DNA of 64,000 nt from Actibacterium sp. 188UL27-1 (GTDB lineage Bacteria; Pseudomonadota; Alphaproteobacteria; Rhodobacterales; Rhodobacteraceae). The notes beneath the pieces are model-generated. The model was not told the origin of the DNA. It saw only the letters and a program-made list of their open reading frames with translations, and made no database searches. Below, in pieces: positions 51,211 to 60,036 of the stretch. Location of the stretch: positions 238,773 to 302,772 of the forward strand of contig NZ_JAFEUL010000001.1 of NCBI RefSeq assembly GCF_016901225.1, written 5' to 3'. Each line of letters begins with the position of its first letter. The first letter of the stretch is position 1. The position numbers and the translations under genes are program-made.

Positions 51211-53205
51211 TTACCGTGACAGGCTTTCGGCCAGGCGCATCAGGTTAATCGCCTCGGCCCGGTACCCAAATCTGTCGGTCCCGCGCCCTTCGGTGGCCAG
51301 CGCGATGGCATCGGCATAGCTCCAATCGCCCAGCTGATCAGATCCGCGCAGCAACTGACCAAAGCCCGCAATGGCGGTGGCAAAGCGTGTTTCGGTCGTG
51401 GCAGTACCCAGATCGGCGGTGATCGGCGTTTCGATTAACTGGCTCTCGGTCGCGCCCGGCTCTTTGTAGCGCAACCGCAGAAAGCCCAGCTCTTCCAATG
51501 GGTTGGCCACAGTCTCAGCAGCGCCATAGCGCAGCGGTTGCGTGGCCCGCGCGGGGGAGCCCACAGGCGTCACCTCATAAATTGCCGTCACCCGGTGCCC
51601 GGCGCCAATGTCGCCCGCATCGACCTTGTCATTGTCGAAATCCTCCCGCCGCAGGGCGCGGGTCTCATACCCGATCAGGCGATATTCGGCGATCTGTGCG
51701 GGGTTGAACTCCACCTGCACCTTCACGTCGCCCGCAATGGGAAACAGTGCCCCGGTCAGTTGATCGACCAGCACTTTGCGGGCCTCGTTCAGCGTGTCGA
51801 TATAGGCGGCCTGGCCGTTGCCGTTCTGGGCCAGGGCCTGCATCGTGGCATCGTCCAGATTGCCGCGACCAAAGCCAAGGACAGACAGGTAGGTGCCGCC
51901 GTCACGCTTGTCGGCGATAAAGTCTTTCAATTGATCCACATCCGACAGGCCCACATTGAAATCCCCATCGGTGGCCAGCAGGATCCGGGTGACCTCACCG
52001 TCCTCCGCCATGCCTTCGGCCACGCTATAGGCTTGTTGCAGCCCGGCCTGTCCTGCCGTGCCGCCGCCCGATTGCAAATTATCCAGCGCTGTCAGTATCT
52101 TGGTCCGGTCCGAGGCCGGGGTTGGCTCCAACACCTGACCCGCGCTGCCCGCATAGGTGACGATGGCTACTTGATCCTCGGGGCGCAGCTCGCTCAGCAT
52201 CAGGCGGAAGGATTGCTGCAGAAGCGGCAGTTTGTTGGCCTCGGCCATGGAGCCTGACGTGTCGATCAGAAAGACCAGATTTAGGGGTGGGCGTTCGTCA
52301 ATCACCGGCATCTCGCCTTGTAACACAACATGTACCAGTTGCGTGCCGTCCCGCCACGGGGTCTCGGTCACTGTGACCGTTGGCTGGAACGGTGCGCCGC
52401 CCGCTTCGGGGGCCGGGTAGTCATAGGGGAAATAGTTCACCATCTCCTCGACCCGCACCGCATCCCGCGGCGGAAGCTGCCCCGCCATCAGGGATTGCCG
52501 CACGACGGCATAGGAGGCCGTGTCCACATCCACCGAAAAGGTCGAGACCGGATCCTCCGCCACAACCTTCAGCGGATTTTCCGCAGCATTGGCAAAGGCT
52601 TCGGTGTCATTTTCCGGCGCTATCATCAGCCGGTCCAGGTGTGGGGCCGGTTCGGCCAGGGCCTCCCGATCCGTGGTGAAAGGCTCCTGAAACACCTGTG
52701 GTGCCGGGGCTGGCGCAGCATCCTCGGTCGCGGTAGTCCTCGGCTGCGGCTGGCTTTGGAGCGCTTCCGCGGCAGGGCGGGCACCCTCGTCAGCGAATTT
52801 CTCAAGCCTCAACTCGCGCCTTTCAGTGGTCGTTTGAACGCCGCTGGTCGGCGCTGCGGTGGTCCGTGCCGGGTCCCTGAGCGTCATGTCGGCGGGGACG
52901 CCGACCTGTTGCATCGGCAGGAAAACCGCGACGGCCAATCCCGCGGTGACGATCCCTGTGGTGACCGTCAGGCCGGCCTTGGTGGTCAATGTGTTAAACA
53001 TGCGTTTCGCTCCTTGCGTCAGCCGCCCCCAAATCGGGCGGTCAATGCTAGGACGCGGCGCATCCTCGGATTCTTGGGCAGGCGTGTGAATTTTTTCAAA
53101 CGCCACCATCGCGGCGGACAAATCGGCCTGTTTGCGGGCCGGGTCGGGGGCAGGGCTGGCCTTCAAGGCGGCGCGCAAGGCGTCGAGGTCGTCATCGTCG
53201 GTCAT
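51211..53205 (-). CDS. Membrane-anchored von Willebrand factor A protein (YfbK-like), sigma-factor coupled
   Basis: 664 residues from the ATG at 53205. About 75 cytoplasmic residues (acidic MTDDDDLDALRAAL start), one membrane helix at ~80-100 (GLTVTTGIVTAGLAVAVFLPM), a Pro/Ala-rich linker, a YfbK N-terminal domain (~185-285), a vWA domain with MIDAS DTSGSM (~310) and DGDFNVG, and a C-terminal DUF3520 region. The start overlaps the stop of the upstream sigma factor by 4 bases. The cytoplasmic N-terminus may act as an anti-sigma segment, an inference from topology and coupling. Confidence 0.88.
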   Translation of the reverse strand: MTDDDDLDALRAALKASPAPDPARKQADLSAAMVAFEKIHTPAQESEDAPRPSIDRPIWGRLTQGAKRMFNTLTTKAGLTVTTGIVTAGLAVAVFLPMQQVGVPADMTLRDPARTTAAPTSGVQTTTERRELRLEKFADEGARPAAEALQSQPQPRTTATEDAAPAPAPQVFQEPFTTDREALAEPAPHLDRLMIAPENDTEAFANAAENPLKVVAEDPVSTFSVDVDTASYAVVRQSLMAGQLPPRDAVRVEEMVNYFPYDYPAPEAGGAPFQPTVTVTETPWRDGTQLVHVVLQGEMPVIDERPPLNLVFLIDTSGSMAEANKLPLLQQSFRLMLSELRPEDQVAIVTYAGSAGQVLEPTPASDRTKILTALDNLQSGGGTAGQAGLQQAYSVAEGMAEDGEVTRILLATDGDFNVGLSDVDQLKDFIADKRDGGTYLSVLGFGRGNLDDATMQALAQNGNGQAAYIDTLNEARKVLVDQLTGALFPIAGDVKVQVEFNPAQIAEYRLIGYETRALRREDFDNDKVDAGDIGAGHRVTAIYEVTPVGSPARATQPLRYGAAETVANPLEELGFLRLRYKEPGATESQLIETPITADLGTATTETRFATAIAGFGQLLRGSDQLGDWSYADAIALATEGRGTDRFGYRAEAINLMRLAESLSR

Positions 53206-53750
53206 GGCGTCATCTCCTCTGCGGCGCGGGCGCGGAGCGCTTTTTTGACTTCTGACATCCGCCACGCGATTGTCCCCGCGGGGACACCCAGGATCTCTGC
53301 CGCCTCCGATTGGGTCAAATCCTCGGCCAGGATCAGGGTGGCGGTGTCGCGCAGGTCGGGCTTCAACTGCGCCATGGCCCGGGTCAACCAATCGGTCCGG
53401 TCGGCCTCTTCGGCATTGGCATGGCGGCGGTTCACCTCCCAATCGCCCCACCCATCGGCGGCGCGGCCCCGGCTGGCCATGCGGCGGCGGCGGTCATGGG
53501 CGGCATTCATGGCGACCCGGTAAAGCCAGGTGGTGAACTTGGCCTCCGCCCGGTAGCCTTGCAACTTGGCTGGAAGGGCCACGCAGATATCCTGGGTCAA
53601 ATCCTCAGCCTCGGCCCGGTTGCCCAGCAGACGGCAAGCCAGCCCAAACAGCCGGTCGTAATGCCGCGCCAGAAGGGCGGCAAAGGCATCGCGGTCACCG
53701 CTGGCGGCGGCCTGGGCCAGGGCCTCGTCTGAGGTTGTCATGCGCATCAC
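53202..53750 (-). CDS. ECF-type RNA polymerase sigma factor
   Basis: About 180 residues. Region 2: DRDAFAALLARHYDRLFGLACRLLGNRAEAEDLTQDICVAL...KFTTWLYRVAMNAAHDRRRR. Region 4: LAEDLTQSEAAEILGVPAGTIAWRMSEVKKALR, where a helix-turn-helix contacts the -35 element. Possible starts are GTG 53750, ATG 53747 and ATG 53741; none has a strong ribosome site. No separate anti-sigma gene is adjacent other than the vWA protein. The second 16-bp palindrome encodes the VPAGT turn of the region 4 HTH. Confidence 0.9.
   Translation of the reverse strand: MMRMTTSDEALAQAAASGDRDAFAALLARHYDRLFGLACRLLGNRAEAEDLTQDICVALPAKLQGYRAEAKFTTWLYRVAMNAAHDRRRRMASRGRAADGWGDWEVNRRHANAEEADRTDWLTRAMAQLKPDLRDTATLILAEDLTQSEAAEILGVPAGTIAWRMSEVKKALRARAAEEMTP
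53271..53286. repeat. 16-bp palindrome TGTCCCCGCGGGGACA, copy 2
   Basis: Exact copy within the sigma-factor gene, over the codons for VPAGT in its region 4 helix-turn-helix, a position where the amino acids themselves are conserved. Confidence 0.85.
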
Positions 53751-53806
53751 AGTTCATATGACGCAAGCGAAGCGTCAATCCTTGGCCGCGTTTGCGAAAA
53801 AAGTTT

Positions 53807-53822
53807 TGTCCCCGCGGGGACA
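53807..53822. repeat. 16-bp palindrome TGTCCCCGCGGGGACA, copy 3
   Basis: Exact copy in the 108-base gap between galM and the sigma-factor gene, about 60 bases upstream of the sigma-factor start. It is the only non-coding copy in the window and could double as an operator or terminator stem. Confidence 0.85.
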
Positions 53823-53858
53823 GCCGTTCAAACCGGGGGGCCGATGTGAGGTGAACGA

Positions 53859-54851
53859 TCAGGCCGGGCGGGAAAAGGTCCAACTGGTGACGTGTTCCCA
53901 CGGGATGCTGGGGTCGAGGCGGATGGAGGGGAAATGCGGGTTCTTTGGCGCGTCGGGCCAGAATTGTGCCTCTAAGGCCAAACCGGCCTGGAGGTCGTAA
54001 GGTGCACCGCGGTGGCCGGGGAAGTCATCTGAGCGGATCGTGCCGCCGTCATAGACCTGGAGGCCGGGTTCGGTTGTTGCCATCTCCATCATGAGACCGG
54101 AGGTGCCGGTGAGCCAGGCGACGGGCCGCAGGGGTGCGCGGGTCTGCGAGAGGCAGAAATTGTGATCGACCGCCGTGTCGGGGCCGAGGGTCTGACCCTG
54201 GCGATAGTCAAAGGCGGTGTCCTTGACGGGCGCGACCTCGCCGGTGGGGAGCAGGCTGTCATCCACAGGCAGGTAATGTTCGGCGGCGAGGCGCAGGATG
54301 TGGCCCGCATATGTTGGCGTGCCGTCGAGGTTCCAGTAGCTGTGATTGACCGTGTTCATCAGGGTCGGCGCATCGGTCGTTGCAGCGAGGGTCATGGTCA
54401 GTGTCCCCGCGGGGACAATGTAGTACGACACGCGCCACCTGCGGTTACCGGGAAAGCCCCCTTCGCCATGGGCGGCGGTGACGGTGAGGGTAATGCGGTC
54501 CGGCTGGTGATCCGTGACCTCCCACATTTTGCGCCGCAAGCCGCATGCTCCGCTATGGAGTGTGTGTTTGCCATCCATGTTGGGTTCGAAATGCAATGTG
54601 GCACCGCCCAAAGTGGCAGTGGCATTGCTGATCCGATTGGCCACGGGGCCGATGACGGAGCCGAAGGAATTGTAGGGCCCTTCATAGGCGGCAAGTTGAT
54701 CCGATCCCAGGGTCAGGCCGTGGTCGATCCCGGCGAGGCGGACATCCTGCAGGATCGCGCCGAAGGTCAGGATGGCGGCGGTCAGATCCCCCGCGGCGAT
54801 GGTCAGCTTTTCGACCCGCTGGCCGGTGTTCAGGGTGCCGAAATGGGTCAT
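53859..54851 (-). CDS. galM: Aldose 1-epimerase (mutarotase)
   Basis: 330 residues, galactose-mutarotase fold. ILTFGAILQDVRLAG, PVANRISNATATL (the NRI motif), KHTLHSGACGLRRKMWEV (catalytic His96-type HxG), MNTVNHSYWNLDG (second His), GEVAPVKDTAFDY, DHNFCLS, and GLQVYDGG near the C-terminal catalytic Glu (GLALEAQFWPDA). It interconverts alpha and beta galactose, feeding the dehydrogenase of this operon. It overlaps the beta-galactosidase gene by 4 bases and is the last gene of the run. Confidence 0.94.
   Translation of the reverse strand: MTHFGTLNTGQRVEKLTIAAGDLTAAILTFGAILQDVRLAGIDHGLTLGSDQLAAYEGPYNSFGSVIGPVANRISNATATLGGATLHFEPNMDGKHTLHSGACGLRRKMWEVTDHQPDRITLTVTAAHGEGGFPGNRRWRVSYYIVPAGTLTMTLAATTDAPTLMNTVNHSYWNLDGTPTYAGHILRLAAEHYLPVDDSLLPTGEVAPVKDTAFDYRQGQTLGPDTAVDHNFCLSQTRAPLRPVAWLTGTSGLMMEMATTEPGLQVYDGGTIRSDDFPGHRGAPYDLQAGLALEAQFWPDAPKNPHFPSIRLDPSIPWEHVTSWTFSRPA
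54402..54417. repeat. 16-bp palindrome TGTCCCCGCGGGGACA, copy 4
   Basis: Exact copy inside galM, encoding VPAGT in the stretch YIVPAGTLTM. It is the third copy within 1.15 kb. Confidence 0.85.
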
Positions 54852-56755
54852 GAGCTGCGCCGTTTCACCGCGACGCCGGCCCCGGGGACAGTCAGGCCAT
54901 CGACGGTCTGGGCCGTGGCGGAATAGTTCACATAGACCCGGTGATAGGTCAGGTCGCGCTGGCGCAACCCTTCGGGCATGCGGGTGATGGGCAGTTCTGC
55001 CGCCTCAAGCGCGCGGGTGAGGATGCGGGTCATTGCGGCCTCGTCCGGCCAACCTGCCAGGTAGGACAGGCCACCGGAGCGGACCATGGCAGGCAGGCCG
55101 TCAGTGGTGCGTTCCATGACCTCTGCATCGCCTTCGAGATGTTCGAACCACTTGATCAGGGTGCCGCCATTGGCGAGGCCGATGGGCCCCTGGGGGGGCA
55201 GGCTTTCGGTCTGGAAGATCTTGATATCGAGATCGGGCAGGTTTGGCGGCAGGGGCACGGGGATGGCGAAATTGGCGGTCCGGGTGTTGGTGCGTGGACC
55301 GATCAAGGCGGTGCCGTCAAAGCTGGAAAGGGCGGCCATCAGGTTCTGGTCCAGCTCAAACAGGCCGGGGGCCAGAACAAGGTCGTAGCCGGACAAGTCG
55401 GACTGATCGGGCGGCAGGATGTCGATGTTCTGGCCGAGTTTGCGCAGGGTGCGATACACCTCGAACACCAGGCGGAAATAGTCGAAATCGGCGCCATGGG
55501 GCTGCACCTGCCAGGCCCAGGCGGAGACGTAGTCGAAGACGATACCGATGCGGGCCTGCAGGGGGGTATTGTCCTTGAGCTGGACGACCTCCTGGGCGAG
55601 TTGGGCGATCTCTTCCATGACGGGGGCGTCTTCGTTGTCGGGGCGGATCAGGGCCGCATGCATCTGTTCCTGGGCCATGGGGGCCTGGCGCCAGCGGAAA
55701 TAGCAGACCGCATCGGCGCCATGGGCTATTGCTTCCCACGCCCAGAGGCGGGCCATGCCCTTGAGCGGGGCAGGGTTGTGGGGCGCCCAGTTCACGGGGC
55801 CGGGCTGCTGTTCCATCACCCACCAGCGGCCATGGCCCACGGCGCGGTAGAGGTCGTGGTGGAAGGCCTGAAAATCGGGATCGCCCTGGCGGAGATAGCG
55901 CGCCTTGTGTTCGGGCGGATCCTCCAACCGGTCGCTGAGAAAGCCGATTGGGTAGCTGTCCCAGGTGGCGATATCGAGATCTTCGCCCACGGTGAAATGG
56001 TCGAACGCGGTTTCGCGGCCCATGTAATTGTGGAGGATCGGTGCCTCGGTCAGGTTGCGCAGCTCTTCGACCTGGGCGCGGTTGAAGGTGGCGACCTGGT
56101 CGCTGGAGAAGCGGCGGAAGGCCAGGGCATGGGCCGGGTTCGGTTCGGTCACGGTTTGGTTGGGCAGACCGATATCGAACCAGTTGTCGGCGGTCATGGA
56201 CCAGAAGACATTGCCCCAGGCGCGGTTCAGTTTTTCAATGCTGCGGTAGTGGTATTTGAGCCATTCGCGGAACGCATCGGCGGCGGCGGGGGAATAGCTG
56301 AGGGTGGTGTCGTGGCAGCCGAATTCATTGTCGATCTGCCAGGCGGCGATATGGGGGTTCTTGCCGTAGCGGTCGCCCAGGATGCGGACGATGCGGATAC
56401 AGGCATCACGGTAGCCCTGGTGGCTAAAGCAGTAGTGCCGGCGGGAGCCGAAGGTGCGGGGTTGGCCGGTTGCGTCCAAGGCCAGCATGTCGGGATGGCG
56501 GTTGACCATCCAGCGCGGCGGTGTTGCGGTCGGCGTGCCAAGGACGACGCGGAGACCGTTTTTGCCCAGGATTTCGATGGCGCGGTCGAGCCAGTTGAAA
56601 TTCAGCTCTCCCGGTTCGGGTTCCAGTTCGGCCCAGGCGAATTCGCCGATGCGGACATAGGTTAGGCCGGTGGCGACCATGCGTTTGGCATCTTTGGCCC
56701 AACGCTCTTCGGGCCAGTGTTCGGGGTAATAGCACACGCCAAGTTTTGGACTCAC
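54848..56755 (-). CDS. Beta-galactosidase, GH42
   Basis: 635 residues from the GTG at 56755 (GTGA overlap with the lactonase gene), which starts the family as [21 protein letters not shown]. The TIM barrel carries the acid/base Glu144 in WQIDNEFGCH and the nucleophile Glu315 in WWVMEQQPG. A trimerisation domain (~400-570, PLQARIGIVFDY, YDLVLAPGLF) and a C-terminal beta domain (LTYHRVYVNYSATAQTVDGL) follow. No signal peptide, so it acts in the cytoplasm on imported beta-galactosides. Confidence 0.96.
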   Translation of the reverse strand: MSPKLGVCYYPEHWPEERWAKDAKRMVATGLTYVRIGEFAWAELEPEPGELNFNWLDRAIEILGKNGLRVVLGTPTATPPRWMVNRHPDMLALDATGQPRTFGSRRHYCFSHQGYRDACIRIVRILGDRYGKNPHIAAWQIDNEFGCHDTTLSYSPAAADAFREWLKYHYRSIEKLNRAWGNVFWSMTADNWFDIGLPNQTVTEPNPAHALAFRRFSSDQVATFNRAQVEELRNLTEAPILHNYMGRETAFDHFTVGEDLDIATWDSYPIGFLSDRLEDPPEHKARYLRQGDPDFQAFHHDLYRAVGHGRWWVMEQQPGPVNWAPHNPAPLKGMARLWAWEAIAHGADAVCYFRWRQAPMAQEQMHAALIRPDNEDAPVMEEIAQLAQEVVQLKDNTPLQARIGIVFDYVSAWAWQVQPHGADFDYFRLVFEVYRTLRKLGQNIDILPPDQSDLSGYDLVLAPGLFELDQNLMAALSSFDGTALIGPRTNTRTANFAIPVPLPPNLPDLDIKIFQTESLPPQGPIGLANGGTLIKWFEHLEGDAEVMERTTDGLPAMVRSGGLSYLAGWPDEAAMTRILTRALEAAELPITRMPEGLRQRDLTYHRVYVNYSATAQTVDGLTVPGAGVAVKRRSS

Positions 56756-57687
56756 AAGATCACCTGATGTTCTCGCACCCCCTGCGCCACGTTGGATAGC
56801 GCAAAGGTTTGGCCAGTGGAAGGATGCTGTTTGCGGTGATCTGCGGTGACCCCATCGGCGGCGGAAGTGCAGTAGAGCGTGGTCAGGTCGGACGGGCGGG
56901 ACGGACGCTGTTGCCCGTCCGGCCTGCGCCGGTCGGGCAAGGCGCCCCGCCCGCCGTCCCAAGGCGCCCCGAAGGCAGGGCAGGTGGTTTGGGCGGCGGG
57001 CATTTGGATGGCCCGTAGGAAGGTACCATCGGGCGCATAGGCCGCCACGCGGAAGCCACCCCACTGGGCGTTCCAGATCGTGCCAGCCGCGTCGGTGACG
57101 GCGCCGTCGGGGATCCAGGGTGTGTTTTGCAGGTTGATCAGCGGCACGGGGTCGCCTTTGGGCCAGCCGTGGGTTTGGTCGAGCGGTTGGCGGTGGATGA
57201 TCTGGGTCGGCGTGTCGGTGAAGTACGCGTAAAGGCCATCGGGGGAAAAGCAGATGGCGTTGGGGATGGTGATCCGGCCGCGGAGTTTGCGCACCTCGCC
57301 CTGGTAGAGGCGGTAGATCGCGCCGGTCTTGGGTTCGGCCTTGCGGCCCATCGTGCCAATCCAGAAGCCGCCCCAGGGATCGGCGCGGCCATCGTTGCTG
57401 CGCGTATGGGGTTGGTCGGCTTCCAGCGGGGCGAGGTCGGTGTTTTGGCCGGTTTGCAGGTCATGGATCAGGAAACCGCGGTCGGAGGCGATGAGCAGGG
57501 TGTTTTCGTCGACCCACCCGGCGGCTGAGACGGTGCGGTCGAAGGTGGTGGTTTGCGGGCCAGCGGCGCTGCGGGTCAGAAGCTGGTTCTGGAGGATATC
57601 GAACCAGTAGAGCTGGCTGCGTTCGGGGTGCCAAAGTGGCCCTTCACCCAGGGCGCAGGCCCGGTTGTCGACGGTTTGGGCTGTCAC
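56752..57687 (-). CDS. SMP-30/gluconolactonase-family sugar lactonase with a 24-residue insert
   Basis: 311 residues from the GTG at 57687 (GTGA overlap). Six-bladed propeller: [18 protein letters not shown] (metal Glu15), [53 protein letters not shown], and [10 protein letters not shown] at the end. Probably opens galactonolactone made by the dehydrogenase of this operon. Residues 243-266, between CPAFGAP and DLTTLY, are an Arg/Pro/Gly-rich insert absent from the family pattern and encoded by palindromic DNA. Confidence 0.92.
   Translation of the reverse strand: MTAQTVDNRACALGEGPLWHPERSQLYWFDILQNQLLTRSAAGPQTTTFDRTVSAAGWVDENTLLIASDRGFLIHDLQTGQNTDLAPLEADQPHTRSNDGRADPWGGFWIGTMGRKAEPKTGAIYRLYQGEVRKLRGRITIPNAICFSPDGLYAYFTDTPTQIIHRQPLDQTHGWPKGDPVPLINLQNTPWIPDGAVTDAAGTIWNAQWGGFRVAAYAPDGTFLRAIQMPAAQTTCPAFGAPWDGGRGALPDRRRPDGQQRPSRPSDLTTLYCTSAADGVTADHRKQHPSTGQTFALSNVAQGVREHQVIL
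56890..56961. repeat. In-frame palindromic insertion inside the lactonase gene
   Basis: About 72 bases. The core 56911-56940 is a near-perfect inverted repeat (TTGCCCG-T-CCGGC / GCCGG-T-CGGGCAA, loop CTGC). Just left of the 56961 boundary, AAGGCGCCCCG occurs at 56939-56949 and again at 56961-56971, a direct repeat flanking 11 bp of further GC-rich palindromic sequence. It looks like a small mobile palindromic unit that kept the reading frame. Confidence 0.6.
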
Positions 57688-58289
57688 CCCATGGCCTCGT
57701 CGAAGGCGGCGACGATGTCGATTGCGCGGGCCGCGACATCTGCGGTCGACAGGCCGGGCGCGTAGAGGGCGGAGCCGATGCCGAACCCGTCGGCGCTGGC
57801 CCGGGCCCAATCGGCGAAGTTCGCGGGACCGGCGCCGCCCACGGCATAGACCCGGGTGCCGGGGGGGAGGACCGCGCGGAGGGCCTGGAGACCGGCGGGG
57901 CCCGCCATGGCGCCGGGGAAGAGTTTGAGGCCGTCAGCCCCGGCGGCGAGGGCGGCGAAGGCTTCGGTTGGCGTGAAGATGCCCGGCCAGCTTTGCATGC
58001 CGAGCGCCTTGGTCGCGCGGATTACTTCGGGCACGCAATTGGGCGAGACGATGAGCTGCCCCTTGGATTGGTAGACATGGGCAACTTGTTCGGGCGTCAG
58101 GACGGTGCCAGCGCCGATGAGCGCGTCCGTGCCGTGGGCATTGGCCATCGCGTTGATGCTGACATAGGGGTCGGGGGAGTTGAGGGGAACCTCTATCCGG
58201 GTGATGCCTGCATCGATGAGGGCGGCGCAGACCGGGACGGCGTCAGTCGGGGTGATCCCGCGGAGAATGGCGATCAGGGCTCGGCTCAT
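57684..58289 (-). CDS. dgoA: 2-dehydro-3-deoxy-6-phosphogalactonate aldolase
   Basis: 201 residues, class I KDPG/KDPGal aldolase. [29 protein letters not shown] (Glu33), [49 protein letters not shown] with the Schiff-base Lys122 in GLKLFP. The VPLNSP segment and the operon favour the galactonate enzyme over Eda. It yields pyruvate and glyceraldehyde 3-phosphate. Coupled to dgoK by a 4-base overlap. Confidence 0.94.
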   Translation of the reverse strand: MSRALIAILRGITPTDAVPVCAALIDAGITRIEVPLNSPDPYVSINAMANAHGTDALIGAGTVLTPEQVAHVYQSKGQLIVSPNCVPEVIRATKALGMQSWPGIFTPTEAFAALAAGADGLKLFPGAMAGPAGLQALRAVLPPGTRVYAVGGAGPANFADWARASADGFGIGSALYAPGLSTADVAARAIDIVAAFDEAMG

Positions 58290-59197
58290 GCGGCAGGCTC
58301 CTTGAGGTGGGCGCGGGTCTTGACCAGGCCCTTTAGCGTCATCGCGTCGACATCTGCAATGGTGGCGGGCACGCCCTGCTGCGCAAGGGCGGTGGCATAG
58401 TGGCGGGAGATGTCTGTGGCACCGATCAGGGCGACATCCTGGCCCAGCCAATAGGGTCGGGCGGCAGCGAGTTCGGCCCCGATCAGGGTCCCGGACAAAC
58501 GGGCGGCCGCAGGGGCGGGCGGCAGGTCATTCAGTAATGCCTCGGCCCGCAGAGTGAAGAGGCGGGCGGCGAGGCGTTCCGGGCGCGAGAGTGCGTCGGA
58601 TATGGCGGTGGCAAAGGCCGCATCGTCCCAACGGTCGCTTTGCACGGTGTGGCGCAGGACGGTGTGCTGGCTGAGGGCGGCAAACATCTCGCCCGTCAGG
58701 AAGGTCTGAAAGCTGACGACTTCGCCGGCGCTGATGCGGGCCCATTTGGAGTGGCTTCCGGGCAGGCAGATCACGCCGTCGAAGTCCGGATTGAGGGCAA
58801 GGAAACCGGCGATCTGGGTCTCCTCGCCGCGCATGACATCCGCCGGGTCGATCTGTTTGAGGCCTCCGATGACTTTGACGGTGAGGCGGAGATCACCGCA
58901 GGGGGCCTGGGTCAGGGTGTCGGCATCAAGGGGCGGGCAGGGAACAGCGCGATAGGCGGCCTCCACCCAGCCCTGGCGCGCACCGACCATGCCGCAGGCG
59001 ATGACCGGGATTGGCCCATGGCCCAGCGTGTCGCCGACCAGGTCAAGAAGCGCGTCTTCGAAGGCGTCCCGGGCAAGCTGACCCATGCCGTTTTCCGAAC
59101 AGCGCTGCCACAGCTCGGTGCCCGAGGCGGTCATGCCCCAGGCGCGCAGGCGGGAGGTGCCCCAATCGACGGCGATCCAATCGGGCGTTCCGGTCAT
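58286..59197 (-). CDS. dgoK: 2-dehydro-3-deoxygalactonokinase
   Basis: 303 residues from the ATG at 59197. [15 protein letters not shown] is the N-terminal phosphate loop of the DgoK family, followed by [62 protein letters not shown] and [14 protein letters not shown]. It phosphorylates 2-keto-3-deoxygalactonate. The upstream extension overlaps the SDR gene and is not used. The start overlaps the SDR stop by 4 bases. Confidence 0.95.
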   Translation of the reverse strand: MTGTPDWIAVDWGTSRLRAWGMTASGTELWQRCSENGMGQLARDAFEDALLDLVGDTLGHGPIPVIACGMVGARQGWVEAAYRAVPCPPLDADTLTQAPCGDLRLTVKVIGGLKQIDPADVMRGEETQIAGFLALNPDFDGVICLPGSHSKWARISAGEVVSFQTFLTGEMFAALSQHTVLRHTVQSDRWDDAAFATAISDALSRPERLAARLFTLRAEALLNDLPPAPAAARLSGTLIGAELAAARPYWLGQDVALIGATDISRHYATALAQQGVPATIADVDAMTLKGLVKTRAHLKEPAA

Positions 59198-59958
59198 CCG
59201 GTCACCACGACCCCGCCATCGATGACCATGGCCTGGCCGGTCATCCGTTTGCTGGTGTCGGAGGCCAGAAAGAGCGTACCGCCGACGATGTCTTCGGGCG
59301 CGAGATGGTCCTTGAGGCAAGCGCGTTCCAGATGGGCAGCAAGGGCCTCGGGCGTGGCCCATTTGTCCATCTGTTTGTCGGTCAGGACCCAGCCGGGCAT
59401 CAGGGCGTTGACACGGATCCGGTCGGGGCCGAATTCACGCGCGAGGCTGCGGGTCATGCCGTTGATCCCGGCATTGGCCGTTGTGTAGGCGGGGTAGCCT
59501 GCATTGCCCATCATGTAGCTGATGGACGAGAAGTTGATGATCGCGCCACCGCCAACTGCGCGCATGCCCGGCACCACGGCTTGGCAGGCAAAGAAATAGG
59601 CCTTGAGGTTGATGGATTGAGACCAGTCCCAAAAGTTTTCATCGACCTCTTCGGTTGTATGGCGCTGATCATTGGCCGCGTTGTTGACGAGGGCGGTGAC
59701 GGGGCCGTGGGCGTCGGAGGCCTGAGCGACGGCACCTTTGAGGGCGGCGATATCGGTGATGTCGCACGGAATGAAAAGCGGGCGCGTGCCTGTCTCATCC
59801 GCCATCCGGTCACAGAAAGCTGTTGCATCGGAGCGTTGGACAAAGGCGACCTTCGCGCCCTGGCGCAAGAAACCTTCGGTCAGTGCCGCGCCGATGCCGG
59901 AGCCGCCACCGGTGATGAAGACCGATTTTCCTGCCAGATCTGAATAGGTGGCGGTCAT
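59194..59958 (-). CDS. SDR sugar dehydrogenase (probably galactose 1-dehydrogenase)
   Basis: 254 residues. FITGGGSGIGAAL cofactor loop (14-26), CDITDI, LVNNAAND, IINFSS (catalytic Ser144/145), and the active-site Tyr158. The usual YxxxK reads YTTAN: asparagine 162 replaces the expected lysine. The C-terminal DGGVVVTG is typical. Related to L-arabinose/D-xylose/D-galactose 1-dehydrogenases by context and by the NALMPGWVLT segment. It would oxidise galactose to galactonolactone for the lactonase three genes on. Confidence 0.85.
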   Translation of the reverse strand: MTATYSDLAGKSVFITGGGSGIGAALTEGFLRQGAKVAFVQRSDATAFCDRMADETGTRPLFIPCDITDIAALKGAVAQASDAHGPVTALVNNAANDQRHTTEEVDENFWDWSQSINLKAYFFACQAVVPGMRAVGGGAIINFSSISYMMGNAGYPAYTTANAGINGMTRSLAREFGPDRIRVNALMPGWVLTDKQMDKWATPEALAAHLERACLKDHLAPEDIVGGTLFLASDTSKRMTGQAMVIDGGVVVTG

Positions 59959-60036
59959 AACGGCAGGCCTTTCGGGGCGGTGGGCTGTGCGTCGCCATCA
60001 GGCGCCGTCGCGGGTGCAAGCCATCCCCCCCTCGGT

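Noticed and set aside
54941-56665. A 574-residue plus-strand open frame opposite the GH42 gene
   Set aside because: The catalytic motifs and overlaps establish the minus-strand gene. The antisense frame has no family features.
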